From contig JAMWCL010000006.1 of NCBI GenBank assembly GCA_023819035.1, forward strand, positions 1 to 46,041: a stretch of 46,041 nucleotides of DNA, written 5' to 3'. Source of the stretch: Candidatus Omnitrophota bacterium. GTDB taxonomy: Bacteria > Omnitrophota > Gorgyraeia > Gygaellales > Profunditerraquicolaceae. Shown here piece after piece: positions 34,987 through 43,461 of the stretch. A program made the translations under genes and the position numbers. The notes below the pieces were generated by a model. The model worked only from the letters and a program-made list of their open reading frames with translations. It did not search any database and was not told where the DNA came from. Positions within the stretch are counted from its first letter, which is position 1; each line of letters starts with the position of its first letter.

Positions 34987-36360
34987 ATGGTTTCCGCTCG
35001 GCCAGTTTTTTCTAAAGAGGGTTTAGAATTATTAAGACAGGAAGAGGGATTTAATAAGCCCTTGCATATCTGGACTGTCTCTGAACTTACCCGTAATATC
35101 CGCTTAATCTTAGAGACAAGTTTTTCTGAGGTCTGGGTAGAAGGGGAGATCTCTGGATTAAAAAGGATTCCTACCGGAACCATCTTTTTTAATCTCAAGG
35201 ATGATTTAAGTCTTCTTAAATGTGTGGTATTTGCCTCTATCACAGAAAGCATGCGGTTTAACTTAGAGGATGGCTTAAAGGTTATCTGTTTAGGTTATGT
35301 CAGTGTCTACGATAAAAGGGGAGAATATCAATTATATGTTCAGAGGATAGAGCCTAAGGGTATAGGAAGCTTGCAATTAGCCCTTGAGCAGTTAAAAAAG
35401 AAATTAGAAAAAGAGGGTTTATTTAGAATAGAGCGAAAAAGACCGATCCCTTATCTTCCTTCCTGTATCGGAATAGTTACCTCCCTTTCGGGAGCAGCGA
35501 TAAAGGATATTTTGAAGGTTTTAGAGGAGAGATACAAAGATGTTCATATCATTATTAATCCGGTCCGGGTGCAAGGAGAGATGGCAAAAGAAGAGATCGC
35601 CTCTGCGATAAATGATTTCAATCTTTTTAATCATCAACTTCCCCTGAATGAGCGGATTGAGGTTTTAATTGTAGGTAGGGGTGGTGGAAGTATCGAGGAT
35701 CTTTGGGCTTTTAATGAAGAGGTGGTAGCCAGGGCAATCTATAATTCCCGGATACCAGTAATCTCTGCGGTAGGCCATGAAAGGGATATTACGATTGCCG
35801 ATTTAGTAGCAGATCTGCGTGCTCCTACTCCTTCAGTAGCCGCGGAGATGGTGATTCCTAAAAAGGAGGAGTTAAGAAAAAAAATAAAAGATATCTCTGA
35901 AGATTTAAGACAGTCGTTTTTAGATTTGATTTTAAGAGACCAACAGGTGCTTGACGATCTTATCTATCGCTTAGGTCTTATTATTCAACATAATCTGGAA
36001 TTAAATCTAAGTCAGCTGCAGGCAGCAAAAAAGAAGCTTATCTTTCTTAATCCTTTATCCACCATCCAACAATATAAAGAAAGGATAGAGGATTTAAAAA
36101 GACAACTCTTTCTAAGAATAGATTTTTCTCTTAAGCTAAAACAATCTGAATTTAATAGTCAGCTTAAGAAGCTTTCCAGTCTCAGCCCTTTAAACGTCCT
36201 TTCCAGAGGTTACAGCATTACCTTTAAAATCCCGCAAGAGACGATAGTTAAAGAAAGCAGGGATTTAAAGAAGAATGATTTAATTAAGACCAAGCTCTTT
36301 AAAGGTCAGCTGATCAGTAAGGTGGTGGAGGTAAGAGAAGATGAATCAGATAAGATTTGA
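34987..36360 (+). CDS. xseA: Exodeoxyribonuclease VII large subunit
   Basis: XseA is the catalytic subunit of exonuclease VII, which degrades single-stranded DNA. The 457-residue product has the N-terminal OB domain (WTVSELTRNIRLILETSF, VWVEGEISGLKR), the catalytic part (GIVTSLSGAAIKDILKVLEERY, VLIVGRGGGSIEDLWAFNEE, VISAVGHERDITIADLVADL, RAPTPSVAAEM) and a C-terminal coiled coil ending LSRGYSITFK. It overlaps xseB by 20 bp, matching the obligate-partner arrangement. Confidence 0.95.
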   Translation: MVSARPVFSKEGLELLRQEEGFNKPLHIWTVSELTRNIRLILETSFSEVWVEGEISGLKRIPTGTIFFNLKDDLSLLKCVVFASITESMRFNLEDGLKVICLGYVSVYDKRGEYQLYVQRIEPKGIGSLQLALEQLKKKLEKEGLFRIERKRPIPYLPSCIGIVTSLSGAAIKDILKVLEERYKDVHIIINPVRVQGEMAKEEIASAINDFNLFNHQLPLNERIEVLIVGRGGGSIEDLWAFNEEVVARAIYNSRIPVISAVGHERDITIADLVADLRAPTPSVAAEMVIPKKEELRKKIKDISEDLRQSFLDLILRDQQVLDDLIYRLGLIIQHNLELNLSQLQAAKKKLIFLNPLSTIQQYKERIEDLKRQLFLRIDFSLKLKQSEFNSQLKKLSSLSPLNVLSRGYSITFKIPQETIVKESRDLKKNDLIKTKLFKGQLISKVVEVREDESDKI

Positions 36361-36571
36361 AGAAGCACTTAAGAAATTAGAAAAGATAGTTAATGATTTA
36401 GAAAAGGGGGATCTTAGCTTAGATGAAGCATTGAAGAAATATGAAGAGGGTCTACAGCTGGCTCGGATTTGTTCTCAAAGATTAGAGAGCGCCAAGAAAA
36501 AAATCGATATTTTAGTGAAGAACAAAAAAGGTGAATTTGAATTAAAGCCATTTTCCGAAGAAGATAAATAA
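36341..36571 (+). CDS. xseB: Exodeoxyribonuclease VII small subunit
   Basis: XseB forms long helical hairpins that assemble with XseA. The 76-residue product is typical: FEEALKKLEKIVNDLEKGDL, SLDEALKKYEEGLQLARIC, RLESAKKKIDILV. It overlaps the end of xseA and lies 3 bp before dxs. Confidence 0.93.
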   Translation: MNQIRFEEALKKLEKIVNDLEKGDLSLDEALKKYEEGLQLARICSQRLESAKKKIDILVKNKKGEFELKPFSEEDK

Positions 36572-36574
36572 GCT

Positions 36575-38419
36575 ATGCTTCTTGAAAGGATAAACTCCCC
36601 AGCGGATTTAAAAAAACTGAGGTTAGAAGAGCTTAATCAACTGGCCTCAGAGATTAGGGCAAGGATAATTGAGGTGGTCTCTTCTTGTGGAGGCCATCTT
36701 GCCTCAAGCTTAGGTGCGGTGGAATTAGCGATCGCGTTACATTACTGTTTAGATACCCCTAAAGATAAGATTATCTGGGATGTGGGGCATCAGGCCTATG
36801 CCCACAAGATCCTTACGGGAAGAAATAAGGTATTTGCTACCCTGCGTCAATATCAAGGTTTAAGCGGTTTTCCTTCCAAAGAAGAATCCCCTTACGATCC
36901 CTTTACTACCGGACATAGTTCTACCGCGGTCTCTTTGGCCTTAGGGCTTGCCTGTGCCCAGGAATACCTTCCTTTCGAAAAAAGGTATAAGGTTGTGGCG
37001 GTGATTGGGGATGGAAGTTTATCCGGTGGACTTTGTTTTGAGGGATTAAATAATACCGGACATCTTAAAAAGGATATCTTGGTAATTTTAAACACCAATG
37101 AATTAAGTATTGCTCCCAATGTGGGTGCGTTAAGTACTTATCTTAATAAATTAATCTCCTTACCCATCTATAATCGCTTTCGCCAAGCCTTGGAGAATTT
37201 TGTGAGGACACGCGTTCCTAAAGGGAGTCGCCTTTTAAGACTGGCTAATAAATTTGAGGAAGGGCTAAAAGGGCTATTTATCCCTGGGATATTTTTTGAG
37301 GAGTTAGGATTTCGTTATTTTGGTCCTTTAGATGGGCATAACCTTGCCATACTTATTCCTACTATAAATAATATTCTTAATTTAACTGGTCCAAATCTCC
37401 TCCATGTGATTACCAAGAAAGGAAAGGGATATCCTCCTGCTGAGGCTGATCCGGTAAGATTTCACAGTGCAGTTCCTTTTGAGATTAAAACCGGCAAATC
37501 CCTTGCTTCTTCAAGATTGACCTATACCCAGGTATTTAGCCAGAAGTTAGTAGATTTAGCTAAGGTGAATAAAAGGATTATTGCGATTACCGCTGCCATG
37601 CCTGAAGGAACAGGTTTAGATAGATTTCGAAATACATATCCTGATAGATTCTTTGATGTAGGGATTGCCGAGGAACATGCAGTTTGTTTTGCCAGTGGCT
37701 TGGCAGAGGCAGGGCTTAAACCGGTGGTAGCGATATATTCTACATTCTTACAAAGGGCTTATGACCAGCTTATTGAGGAGATTGCTTTACAGGATTTAGG
37801 CGTAGTTTTGGCTGTTGACCGGGCAGGGATTGTAGGTGAGGATGGGCCTACGCATCAAGGAATCTTTGATTTATCTTTTTTAAGGCACATCCCTAATTTG
37901 GTGATCATGGCACCTCAGGATGCCAGGGAATTAGAGATGATGTTAGAATTTGCCATTAATTTAGATAAGCCGGTGGTCATCAGATATCCTAAGGCATTTG
38001 TTCCGGATTCTTCTTTGCCTTCCCCTCCTTTAAGATTAGCCGAACCGGTGATCTTAAAAGAAGGAAAGGATATCCTGGTGATTGCTTTAGGAAGTATGGT
38101 TATCCCTTCCTTTCAGGCGAGTAATTTATTAGAGAAGGAGGGAATTAAGATAACCCTGGTTAATCCGCGTTTCGTAAAACCTTTAAATGTAAAACTTCTT
38201 AAAGAGATTTCTCAGCAGGTAAGATTTATCTTTACCGTAGAAGAGGCTGTCTTGGAGGGTGGTTTTGGTAGCGCCATCAGCGAGGTTTTAGAGACCGCGA
38301 CGATAAAGATAGGTTTGCCTTCTGAATTTATCTGTGCAGGAAAAAGAGATCTGCTTTTAGAAAAATACGGTTTGACTGGCCATGGAATAGCCAGTAAAAT
38401 AAAAGCTAATTTAAAATAA
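36575..38419 (+). CDS. dxs: 1-deoxy-D-xylulose-5-phosphate synthase
   Basis: Dxs condenses pyruvate and glyceraldehyde-3-phosphate using thiamine diphosphate, starting the MEP isoprenoid pathway. The 614-residue product has GGHLASSLGAVELAIALHY, IIWDVGHQAYAHKILTGR with the catalytic His, the TPP/Mg motif VIGDGSLSGGLCFEGLNNTG...LNTNELSI, the FDVGIAEEHAVCFASGLA glutamate site and DRAGIVGEDGPTHQGIFD. LNTNELSI replaces the usual LNDNEMSI, a mild change next to the metal ligand. The xseA-xseB-dxs order is common. Confidence 0.95.
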   Translation: MLLERINSPADLKKLRLEELNQLASEIRARIIEVVSSCGGHLASSLGAVELAIALHYCLDTPKDKIIWDVGHQAYAHKILTGRNKVFATLRQYQGLSGFPSKEESPYDPFTTGHSSTAVSLALGLACAQEYLPFEKRYKVVAVIGDGSLSGGLCFEGLNNTGHLKKDILVILNTNELSIAPNVGALSTYLNKLISLPIYNRFRQALENFVRTRVPKGSRLLRLANKFEEGLKGLFIPGIFFEELGFRYFGPLDGHNLAILIPTINNILNLTGPNLLHVITKKGKGYPPAEADPVRFHSAVPFEIKTGKSLASSRLTYTQVFSQKLVDLAKVNKRIIAITAAMPEGTGLDRFRNTYPDRFFDVGIAEEHAVCFASGLAEAGLKPVVAIYSTFLQRAYDQLIEEIALQDLGVVLAVDRAGIVGEDGPTHQGIFDLSFLRHIPNLVIMAPQDARELEMMLEFAINLDKPVVIRYPKAFVPDSSLPSPPLRLAEPVILKEGKDILVIALGSMVIPSFQASNLLEKEGIKITLVNPRFVKPLNVKLLKEISQQVRFIFTVEEAVLEGGFGSAISEVLETATIKIGLPSEFICAGKRDLLLEKYGLTGHGIASKIKANLK

Positions 38420-38432
38420 GGTTAAATTAAAG

Positions 38433-38633
38433 ATGCCAAGGATTGTGATTGAGCAGGATAAATGCAAGGGTTGTCTTTTATGTGCAAGTTTTTGCCCTAA
38501 GGGGTTAATTAAAAAAGCTGATAAATTAAATAAATTGGGGCTAAATCCTGTAGAGTTTGATGCAAAAGGATGTTTGGGTTGTATGCAGTGTGCGGTAATC
38601 TGCCCGGATTGTTGTATCCGGATATATAAATAA
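38433..38633 (+). CDS. korD: 2-oxoacid:ferredoxin oxidoreductase delta (ferredoxin-like) subunit
   Basis: The 66-residue product is a two-cluster ferredoxin with two C-x2-C-x2-C-x3-C-P motifs (CKGCLLCASFCPKG and CLGCMQCAVICPDC), binding two 4Fe-4S clusters. It is the first gene of a four-gene unit with the alpha, beta and gamma subunits, spaced 1 bp before korA. It passes electrons from the TPP centre to ferredoxin. Confidence 0.88.
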   Translation: MPRIVIEQDKCKGCLLCASFCPKGLIKKADKLNKLGLNPVEFDAKGCLGCMQCAVICPDCCIRIYK

Positions 38634-38634
38634 A

Positions 38635-39705
38635 ATGAAAAAAAGGATACTCTTAAGTGGAAATGAAGCGATTGCTGAGGGAGCTCTTCAGGCGGGTTGT
38701 TGTTTCTATGCGGGTTATCCTATAACCCCGCAAAATGAATTAACCGCCTATATGGCAAAGAGGATGCCGGAGGTAGGGGGGGTATTTATTCAGGCAGAAT
38801 CAGAACTCTCGGCAATAAATATGGTTTTCGGTGCCTCATCTACTGGAGCAAGAGCCATGACCTCTTCTTCAAGCCCAGGAATAAGTCTTAAGCAAGAAGG
38901 TATCTCTTATATTGCCGGGGCGGAATTGCCCGCAGTAATAGTTAATATCATGCGCGGAGGTCCGGGTTTAGGAAATATTGCACCCTCTCAGTCCGACTAC
39001 TTTCAAGCTACTAAAGGTGGTGGTCACGGAGACTATCATTGTATTGTTTTAGCCCCTTCTACTGTGCAGGAGGCCTTTGATTTTATGGGGGTTGCCTTTG
39101 ATTTAGCGGATAGGTATCGTAATCCAGTAATTATCTTAGGGGATGGGATGTTAGGTCAGATGCTGGAGTCTTGCTCTATCGCCGCTTATGGGTTATCTAA
39201 TAGCAGTAAGAAAAGAAGAAAAGATATAAAAAAATGGGCCTTGACCGGCTGTAAGCAAAGGAGCCCCAATGTTATAAAATCCTTTTATTTAAAGGAAGGT
39301 GATTTAGAAAGGTTCAATCTTAAATTACAGAAAAAATATAAAACTATTCAGGAAACCGAGACGCGTTACGAAGGTTTGTATCTTGAAGATGCGCGGTTAA
39401 TCTTGGTCTCTTATGGAACGATGGCAAGAGTAGCAAAGGCGGTAGTGAGTGAATTAAGAAAAAAGAATAAAAAGGTTGGCCTAGTCAGACCGATCACCTT
39501 ATGGCCATTTCCCAGAAGAATCCTTCAAGATTTAACCGCTACACATAAACGGATAAGCTTCTTGGTGGTGGAGATGTCTTATGGTCAGATGCTTGAGGAT
39601 GTGAGATTGGCTTTGGAAGGAAAAGCTAAGGTAGATTTTTTAGGTCGGGCAGGGGGCGGGATTCCTACTGAAAAAGAGATTATTAGGTTTATAAAAAACT
39701 TATAA
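38635..39705 (+). CDS. korA: 2-oxoacid:ferredoxin oxidoreductase alpha subunit
   Basis: The 356-residue product matches the POR/KOR N-terminal and domain II region: CCFYAGYPITPQNELTAYM, FIQAESELSAINMVFGASST, RAMTSSSSPGISLKQEGISY, NIMRGGPGLGNIAPSQSDYF and DLADRYRNPVIILGDGML. It is separate from the gamma subunit, so this is the four-subunit type. The substrate (2-oxoglutarate, branched-chain 2-oxoacids or pyruvate) cannot be decided from sequence by eye. Confidence 0.9.
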   Translation: MKKRILLSGNEAIAEGALQAGCCFYAGYPITPQNELTAYMAKRMPEVGGVFIQAESELSAINMVFGASSTGARAMTSSSSPGISLKQEGISYIAGAELPAVIVNIMRGGPGLGNIAPSQSDYFQATKGGGHGDYHCIVLAPSTVQEAFDFMGVAFDLADRYRNPVIILGDGMLGQMLESCSIAAYGLSNSSKKRRKDIKKWALTGCKQRSPNVIKSFYLKEGDLERFNLKLQKKYKTIQETETRYEGLYLEDARLILVSYGTMARVAKAVVSELRKKNKKVGLVRPITLWPFPRRILQDLTATHKRISFLVVEMSYGQMLEDVRLALEGKAKVDFLGRAGGGIPTEKEIIRFIKNL

Positions 39706-39706
39706 G

Positions 39707-40435
39707 ATGAAGCTTTTATTTAAAAGACCGCGCAGTCTCAGGGAGATACCTACCCATTATTGTCCAGGTTGTGGCCATGGGATTGTGCAACGTTTGGTGG
39801 CAGAGGTCGTCGATGAATTAGATATTCGGGAGAGGGTTATCGGAGTTGCTCCGGTGGGTTGCGCAGTAATTGCCTACGATTACTGGGATTTTGATTGTTC
39901 AGAAGCAGCCCATGGCAGGGCATTGGCAGTGGCAACCGGGATAAAAAGGATGCGGCCAGAAAATATTGTATTTACCTATCAAGGAGACGGAGATTTAGCA
40001 GCCATTGGCACTGCGGAAACTATCCATGCAGCCAACCGGGGAGAGAATCTTACCGTTATATTTATTAATAATGCGGTCTATGGGATGACCGGTGGCCAGA
40101 TGGCTCCTACCACGCTTTTAAATCAAAAAACCACCACCACCCCATACGGAAGAAGGGCAGATCGGGAAGGTTATCCTTTGAAGATCTCCGAGTTGATCGC
40201 TCAGTTACCTGCGGTTAGATATGTAGAGAGGGTAGCATTATATAGCCCTCAGGCGGTGTTTATTGCAAAAAAGACAATAAAACAGGCATTCCAGAATCAG
40301 ATAGAAAACCGCGGGTTTTCTTTAGTAGAGGTTTTATCGCCCTGTCCTACTTATTGGGGGATGTCTCCTAAAGAGGCGATGGATTGGATAAGGGATGTAA
40401 TGATAAAGGAATTTCCCTTGGGAAGGATAAGATGA
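39707..40435 (+). CDS. korB: 2-oxoacid:ferredoxin oxidoreductase beta subunit
   Basis: The 242-residue product carries the thiamine-diphosphate site: THYCPGCGHGIVQRLVAEV at the start, YQGDGDLAAIGTAETIHAAN and FINNAVYGMTGGQMAPTT. These match Kor/Vor beta subunits. It starts 1 bp after korA and overlaps korC by ATGA. Confidence 0.92.
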   Translation: MKLLFKRPRSLREIPTHYCPGCGHGIVQRLVAEVVDELDIRERVIGVAPVGCAVIAYDYWDFDCSEAAHGRALAVATGIKRMRPENIVFTYQGDGDLAAIGTAETIHAANRGENLTVIFINNAVYGMTGGQMAPTTLLNQKTTTTPYGRRADREGYPLKISELIAQLPAVRYVERVALYSPQAVFIAKKTIKQAFQNQIENRGFSLVEVLSPCPTYWGMSPKEAMDWIRDVMIKEFPLGRIR

Positions 40436-40965
40436 CAGAAAAAATTATTATTGCGGGAGCAGGTGGTCAAGGGGTGATCCTTTTAGGGAAGCTGATCGCA
40501 GAGATTGCCATGCGTCAGGATAGATTTGTAGCCTTAATTCCTTCCTATGGCCCAGAGGTGCGAGGAGGAAGTGCTTACTGCATGGTAAGTATTTCTGATG
40601 AAGAGATAAGCTCTCCTTATATTAATGAAGCGGACACCTTAATTATCATGAATAATCCCTCTTTAAATAGATTTGAAGAAAAGATAAAAAGAAACGGGCT
40701 TTTAATCTTAAATAGTTCATTAGTTACAGATAAGATAGCCAGAAACGATCTGAAGGTTATAAGATACCCCTTTACGGATATCGCAGTAAGATTGGGTAAT
40801 CCGCGGGTAGCCAATATGGTTGTCTTGGGTTGTTTTATTAAATATAAGAGATTTTCTGACCCAAAAATAATTACCCCGGTGTTATATAAGTTTGCCGGTA
40901 AAGAAAAAAAGGATTTAGTTAAGATCAATCTTAAGGCATTCAAGGAGGGATTAAGATTAAGATGA
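40432..40965 (+). CDS. korC: 2-oxoacid:ferredoxin oxidoreductase gamma subunit
   Basis: The start is moved to ATG 40432, which overlaps the korB stop and gives the family N-terminus MTEKIIIAGAGGQGVILLGK; the track's extra residues lie in korB. The 177-residue product continues with IPSYGPEVRGGSAYCMVSIS and NMVVLGCFIKY, typical of gamma subunits that help bind CoA. It overlaps gltX by ATGA. Confidence 0.9.
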   Translation: MTEKIIIAGAGGQGVILLGKLIAEIAMRQDRFVALIPSYGPEVRGGSAYCMVSISDEEISSPYINEADTLIIMNNPSLNRFEEKIKRNGLLILNSSLVTDKIARNDLKVIRYPFTDIAVRLGNPRVANMVVLGCFIKYKRFSDPKIITPVLYKFAGKEKKDLVKINLKAFKEGLRLR

Positions 40966-42257
40966 TCCGGGTAAGATTTGCGCCTTCTCCTACAGGTTAC
41001 TTACATATTGGAGGAGCACGCACTGCCCTGTTTAACTGGCTTTATGCCAGAAGCAAACAAGGAAGGTTTATTTTAAGGATAGAAGATACGGATATAAAGC
41101 GCTCTAATAAAAGATATCTCGATGAGATCTTATCCAGTCTTAAATGGCTGGGTTTAGAATGGGATGAGCTTTATTATCAAAGTCAAAGACTTAAGCTTTA
41201 CCATCAATATGCGGAAAGACTGGTGAAGGAAGGGAAAGCCTATTATGCCGGGGTGGATAAAGGAGCAATTATCTTTAAGGTTATTCCGCAGAAGATAAAG
41301 ATCAACGATCTTATTCATGGAGAGATTGAATTTGATACCCGGACGATAAAGGATCAGGTTTTAATAAAATCCGACGGAACCCCTACCTATAACTTTGCCT
41401 GTGTAGTTGATGATGCTACCTTAAATATCACCTATGTTATTCGCGGTGATGACCATATCTCTAATACCCCTAAACAGGTAATGCTTTATCAGGCCTTGGG
41501 TTTTTCCTTACCGGAGTTTGCGCATCTACCTTTAATCTTAAGTAAAGAAGGTGGCAGGCTCTCTAAGAGAAAAGGAGCCACCGCCATTGGTGATTATCGC
41601 AGGATGGGCTATTTAGCCTGCGCAGTGGTAAACTATCTTTTACTTTTAGGTTGGTCACCGGGTAAGAACCGAGAACTCATCTCTTTAGAAGAAGCAATCA
41701 GGTTATTTGATATAAAGGATGTAAATAAAACTGCCTCTACCTTTGATATTGATAAATTAAACTGGATAAATAGCCAGTATATAAAAAGCGAATCTGCGCA
41801 GAGGCTTGCTGAGGCAGTTATCCCCCTGTTAATTAAGAAAAGATATATCTTAAAAGATAATTTTGATAGAAATTATATTGTTTCTTTAGTAAAATTATTC
41901 CAGAATAGAATCAACAAACTCAGTGATTTTATTGAGTGGGCAGATTATTTTTTCCTTAAAAGGATTAAGATTGATCCCTTAGCAAGGAAGAAATTCTTAA
42001 GCAAGGATTTATCTAAGGAGTTTAAGCTCTTTATGGAAAGACTTGAGGCATTAGAGGATTTCAGTATTCCTAATATTGAGACGGCCTTCAGACAATTGGT
42101 AAAAGAATTAAATATAGAGGCAAAAGCCTTGGTCCATCCTATCCGGGTTGCCTTGACCGGAAAAACGATCGGCCCAGGATTATTTGAGGTGATATATTAT
42201 TTAGGTAAAGAAAAAACCAGAGAAAGACTAAAGAGGTTTATTAAAAAGGAGGTGTGA
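40962..42257 (+). CDS. gltX: Glutamate--tRNA ligase, trimmed form
   Basis: GluRS charges tRNA-Glu (and in many bacteria tRNA-Gln, later amidated). The 431-residue product has the class I motifs RFAPSPTGYLHIGGARTALF (HIGH region) and LSKRKGATAIGDYR (KMSKS region), plus GTPTYNFACVVDDATLNITYV. Against E. coli GluRS a stretch of about 45 residues is missing after GKAYYAGVDK, removing the zinc-binding Cys-rich insertion. The anticodon-binding C-terminus (ALVHPIRVALTGKTIGPGLF) is kept. Its stop overlaps the lipoprotein start (TGATG). Confidence 0.93.
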   Translation: MIRVRFAPSPTGYLHIGGARTALFNWLYARSKQGRFILRIEDTDIKRSNKRYLDEILSSLKWLGLEWDELYYQSQRLKLYHQYAERLVKEGKAYYAGVDKGAIIFKVIPQKIKINDLIHGEIEFDTRTIKDQVLIKSDGTPTYNFACVVDDATLNITYVIRGDDHISNTPKQVMLYQALGFSLPEFAHLPLILSKEGGRLSKRKGATAIGDYRRMGYLACAVVNYLLLLGWSPGKNRELISLEEAIRLFDIKDVNKTASTFDIDKLNWINSQYIKSESAQRLAEAVIPLLIKKRYILKDNFDRNYIVSLVKLFQNRINKLSDFIEWADYFFLKRIKIDPLARKKFLSKDLSKEFKLFMERLEALEDFSIPNIETAFRQLVKELNIEAKALVHPIRVALTGKTIGPGLFEVIYYLGKEKTRERLKRFIKKEV

Positions 42258-42427
42258 TGTTTAAGAGATTAAATCTCATGGTGAGCCTGATTCTGTTTTT
42301 CTGTTTACTTACATTAATTGGTTGTCAGACCACCAAGGGTATAATTGAAGGAATCCCCAAAGATATCCGGGATACCTATAAGGCGCTTTCTAAGATAGAC
42401 AACTGGCTTAGAGAGAACCTCTGGTAA
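42257..42427 (+). CDS. Small predicted lipoprotein
   Basis: This 56-codon ORF is missing from the track. Its ATG overlaps the gltX stop (TGATG) and has a full Shine-Dalgarno AAAGGAGG. The product has a basic start, a hydrophobic stretch and a lipobox LIGC with Cys at residue 23, then a short mature part of about 34 residues with helical charge pattern (IPKDIRDTYKALSKIDNWLR). It is probably lipid-anchored in the envelope. The function is not recognised; small entericidin-like lipoproteins have similar layouts. Confidence 0.75.
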   Translation: MFKRLNLMVSLILFFCLLTLIGCQTTKGIIEGIPKDIRDTYKALSKIDNWLRENLW

Positions 42428-42436
42428 GATAGATTT

Positions 42437-42507
42437 TGCCCTGTCGTCTAATGGTAGGACGCCTGGCTCTGGACCAGGTAGTCGTGGTTCGAATCCACGC
42501 GGGGCAG
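42437..42507 (+). tRNA. tRNA-Gln (CTG anticodon)
   Basis: The acceptor is TGCCCTG/CGGGGCA (one G-T pair) with discriminator G. The D arm contains GTCTAATGGTAGGAC, the anticodon stem CCTGG/CCAGG encloses CTCTGGA (anticodon CTG), and the T arm is CGTGG-TTCGAAT-CCACG. CCA is not encoded. It marks the boundary between housekeeping genes and the accessory block to its right. Confidence 0.92.
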
Positions 42508-42615
42508 AATTCCTCTTATAAAAATCATCAACGAAAGATATTTAATTGAAAAAGGAGGCGATAAATATATTGAATTCTGTTGAATTTTTAAAGAAGTTAT
42601 AAGAGGAAATTATTA

Positions 42616-43365
42616 ATGCGAATTGAAATAACTTTAAATAGTCAAGAGAAAATCGCCCTTCCTAAATCCTATAATCATATCTTACAAGGCCTTATCTATA
42701 AACTTTTAGATCCGACTTTAAGGAAATTTCTTCATAATTGTGGTTATCAATATGAAAAAAGAAAATTTAAACTCTTTACCTTTTCTCGGCTCATCGGTAA
42801 ATTTAAGGATCTCAATACTGGTTTTCAGTTTACCTGTCCTATAAAATTCTTTATCTCTTCTCCAAAAGATGAAATCCTGCAAAGTTTAACTGAAGGATTT
42901 TTAAGAAAGGAAAAACTCTTCTTAGCTGATAATGAAGTATTTATTGAATCTATCAGTGTGATGCCAAAGCCATCTTTTTCTAAAGAAGTTATAATAAAAA
43001 TGCTTTCTCCCATAACTATCTATAGTACACTTAAGAAATCCGATGGCAGTAAAAAGACATATTATTACTCTCCATTTGAAGATGAGTTTAATAAATTGAT
43101 AAGAGAAAATTTAAAGAAAAAATATCAGGTAAGTTTTTATGAAGAAATTGATGGATTTGATTTTAATATTGAACCCTATAAGGTTAGACCTCAAGATGAG
43201 AAGGTGATTTTATATAAAAAACCAAACTCAAATTCTACCGTGATAAAGGCATGGATGGGTTTATATAAATTAAAAGGCAACCCAAGACTTATAGAATTCT
43301 CCTACGATACCGGTTTAGGTTCAAAGAATTCTTTGGGCTTTGGTTGTTGGGAGGTAAAGACCTAA
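42616..43365 (+). CDS. cas6: CRISPR-associated endoribonuclease Cas6 (solitary)
   Basis: Cas6 cuts CRISPR precursor RNA within repeats. The 249-residue product has the family layout: an N-terminal ferredoxin-like fold (MRIEITLNSQ), LPKSYNHILQGLIYKLL with H21 as the likely catalytic histidine, and FTFSRLIGKF. Near the C-terminus it has IKAWMGLYKLKGNP and the glycine-rich loop GLGSKNSLGFGCWEV. No CRISPR repeats, other cas genes or leader are visible within the window. The 108 bp between tRNA-Gln and its ATG hold no gene; AAGAGGAAA at about -12 is the Shine-Dalgarno. It may work on an array elsewhere or be a remnant. Confidence 0.82.
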   Translation: MRIEITLNSQEKIALPKSYNHILQGLIYKLLDPTLRKFLHNCGYQYEKRKFKLFTFSRLIGKFKDLNTGFQFTCPIKFFISSPKDEILQSLTEGFLRKEKLFLADNEVFIESISVMPKPSFSKEVIIKMLSPITIYSTLKKSDGSKKTYYYSPFEDEFNKLIRENLKKKYQVSFYEEIDGFDFNIEPYKVRPQDEKVILYKKPNSNSTVIKAWMGLYKLKGNPRLIEFSYDTGLGSKNSLGFGCWEVKT

Positions 43366-43390
43366 ACTAATATGATGATTTGATGAAGAG

Positions 43391-43419
43391 TTGACAGGAT
43401 GAAGAAAATATTATAAAAT
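43391..43419 (+). promoter_or_regulatory. Promoter of the first DUF4143-type ATPase
   Basis: TTGACA (43391-43396), 17 nt, TAAAAT (43414-43419). It lies 43 bp before the ATG at 43462, in a 96-bp AT-rich gap after cas6. Confidence 0.65.
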
Positions 43420-43461
43420 ATTGAAAATAGATTTCTAATAAATTATAATAATTTTGGAAAT

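Noticed and set aside
42508-43461. Possible CRISPR array near cas6
   Set aside because: No repeated 25-37 nt units at regular spacing are visible between the tRNA-Gln and the first ATPase, or elsewhere to the window end.
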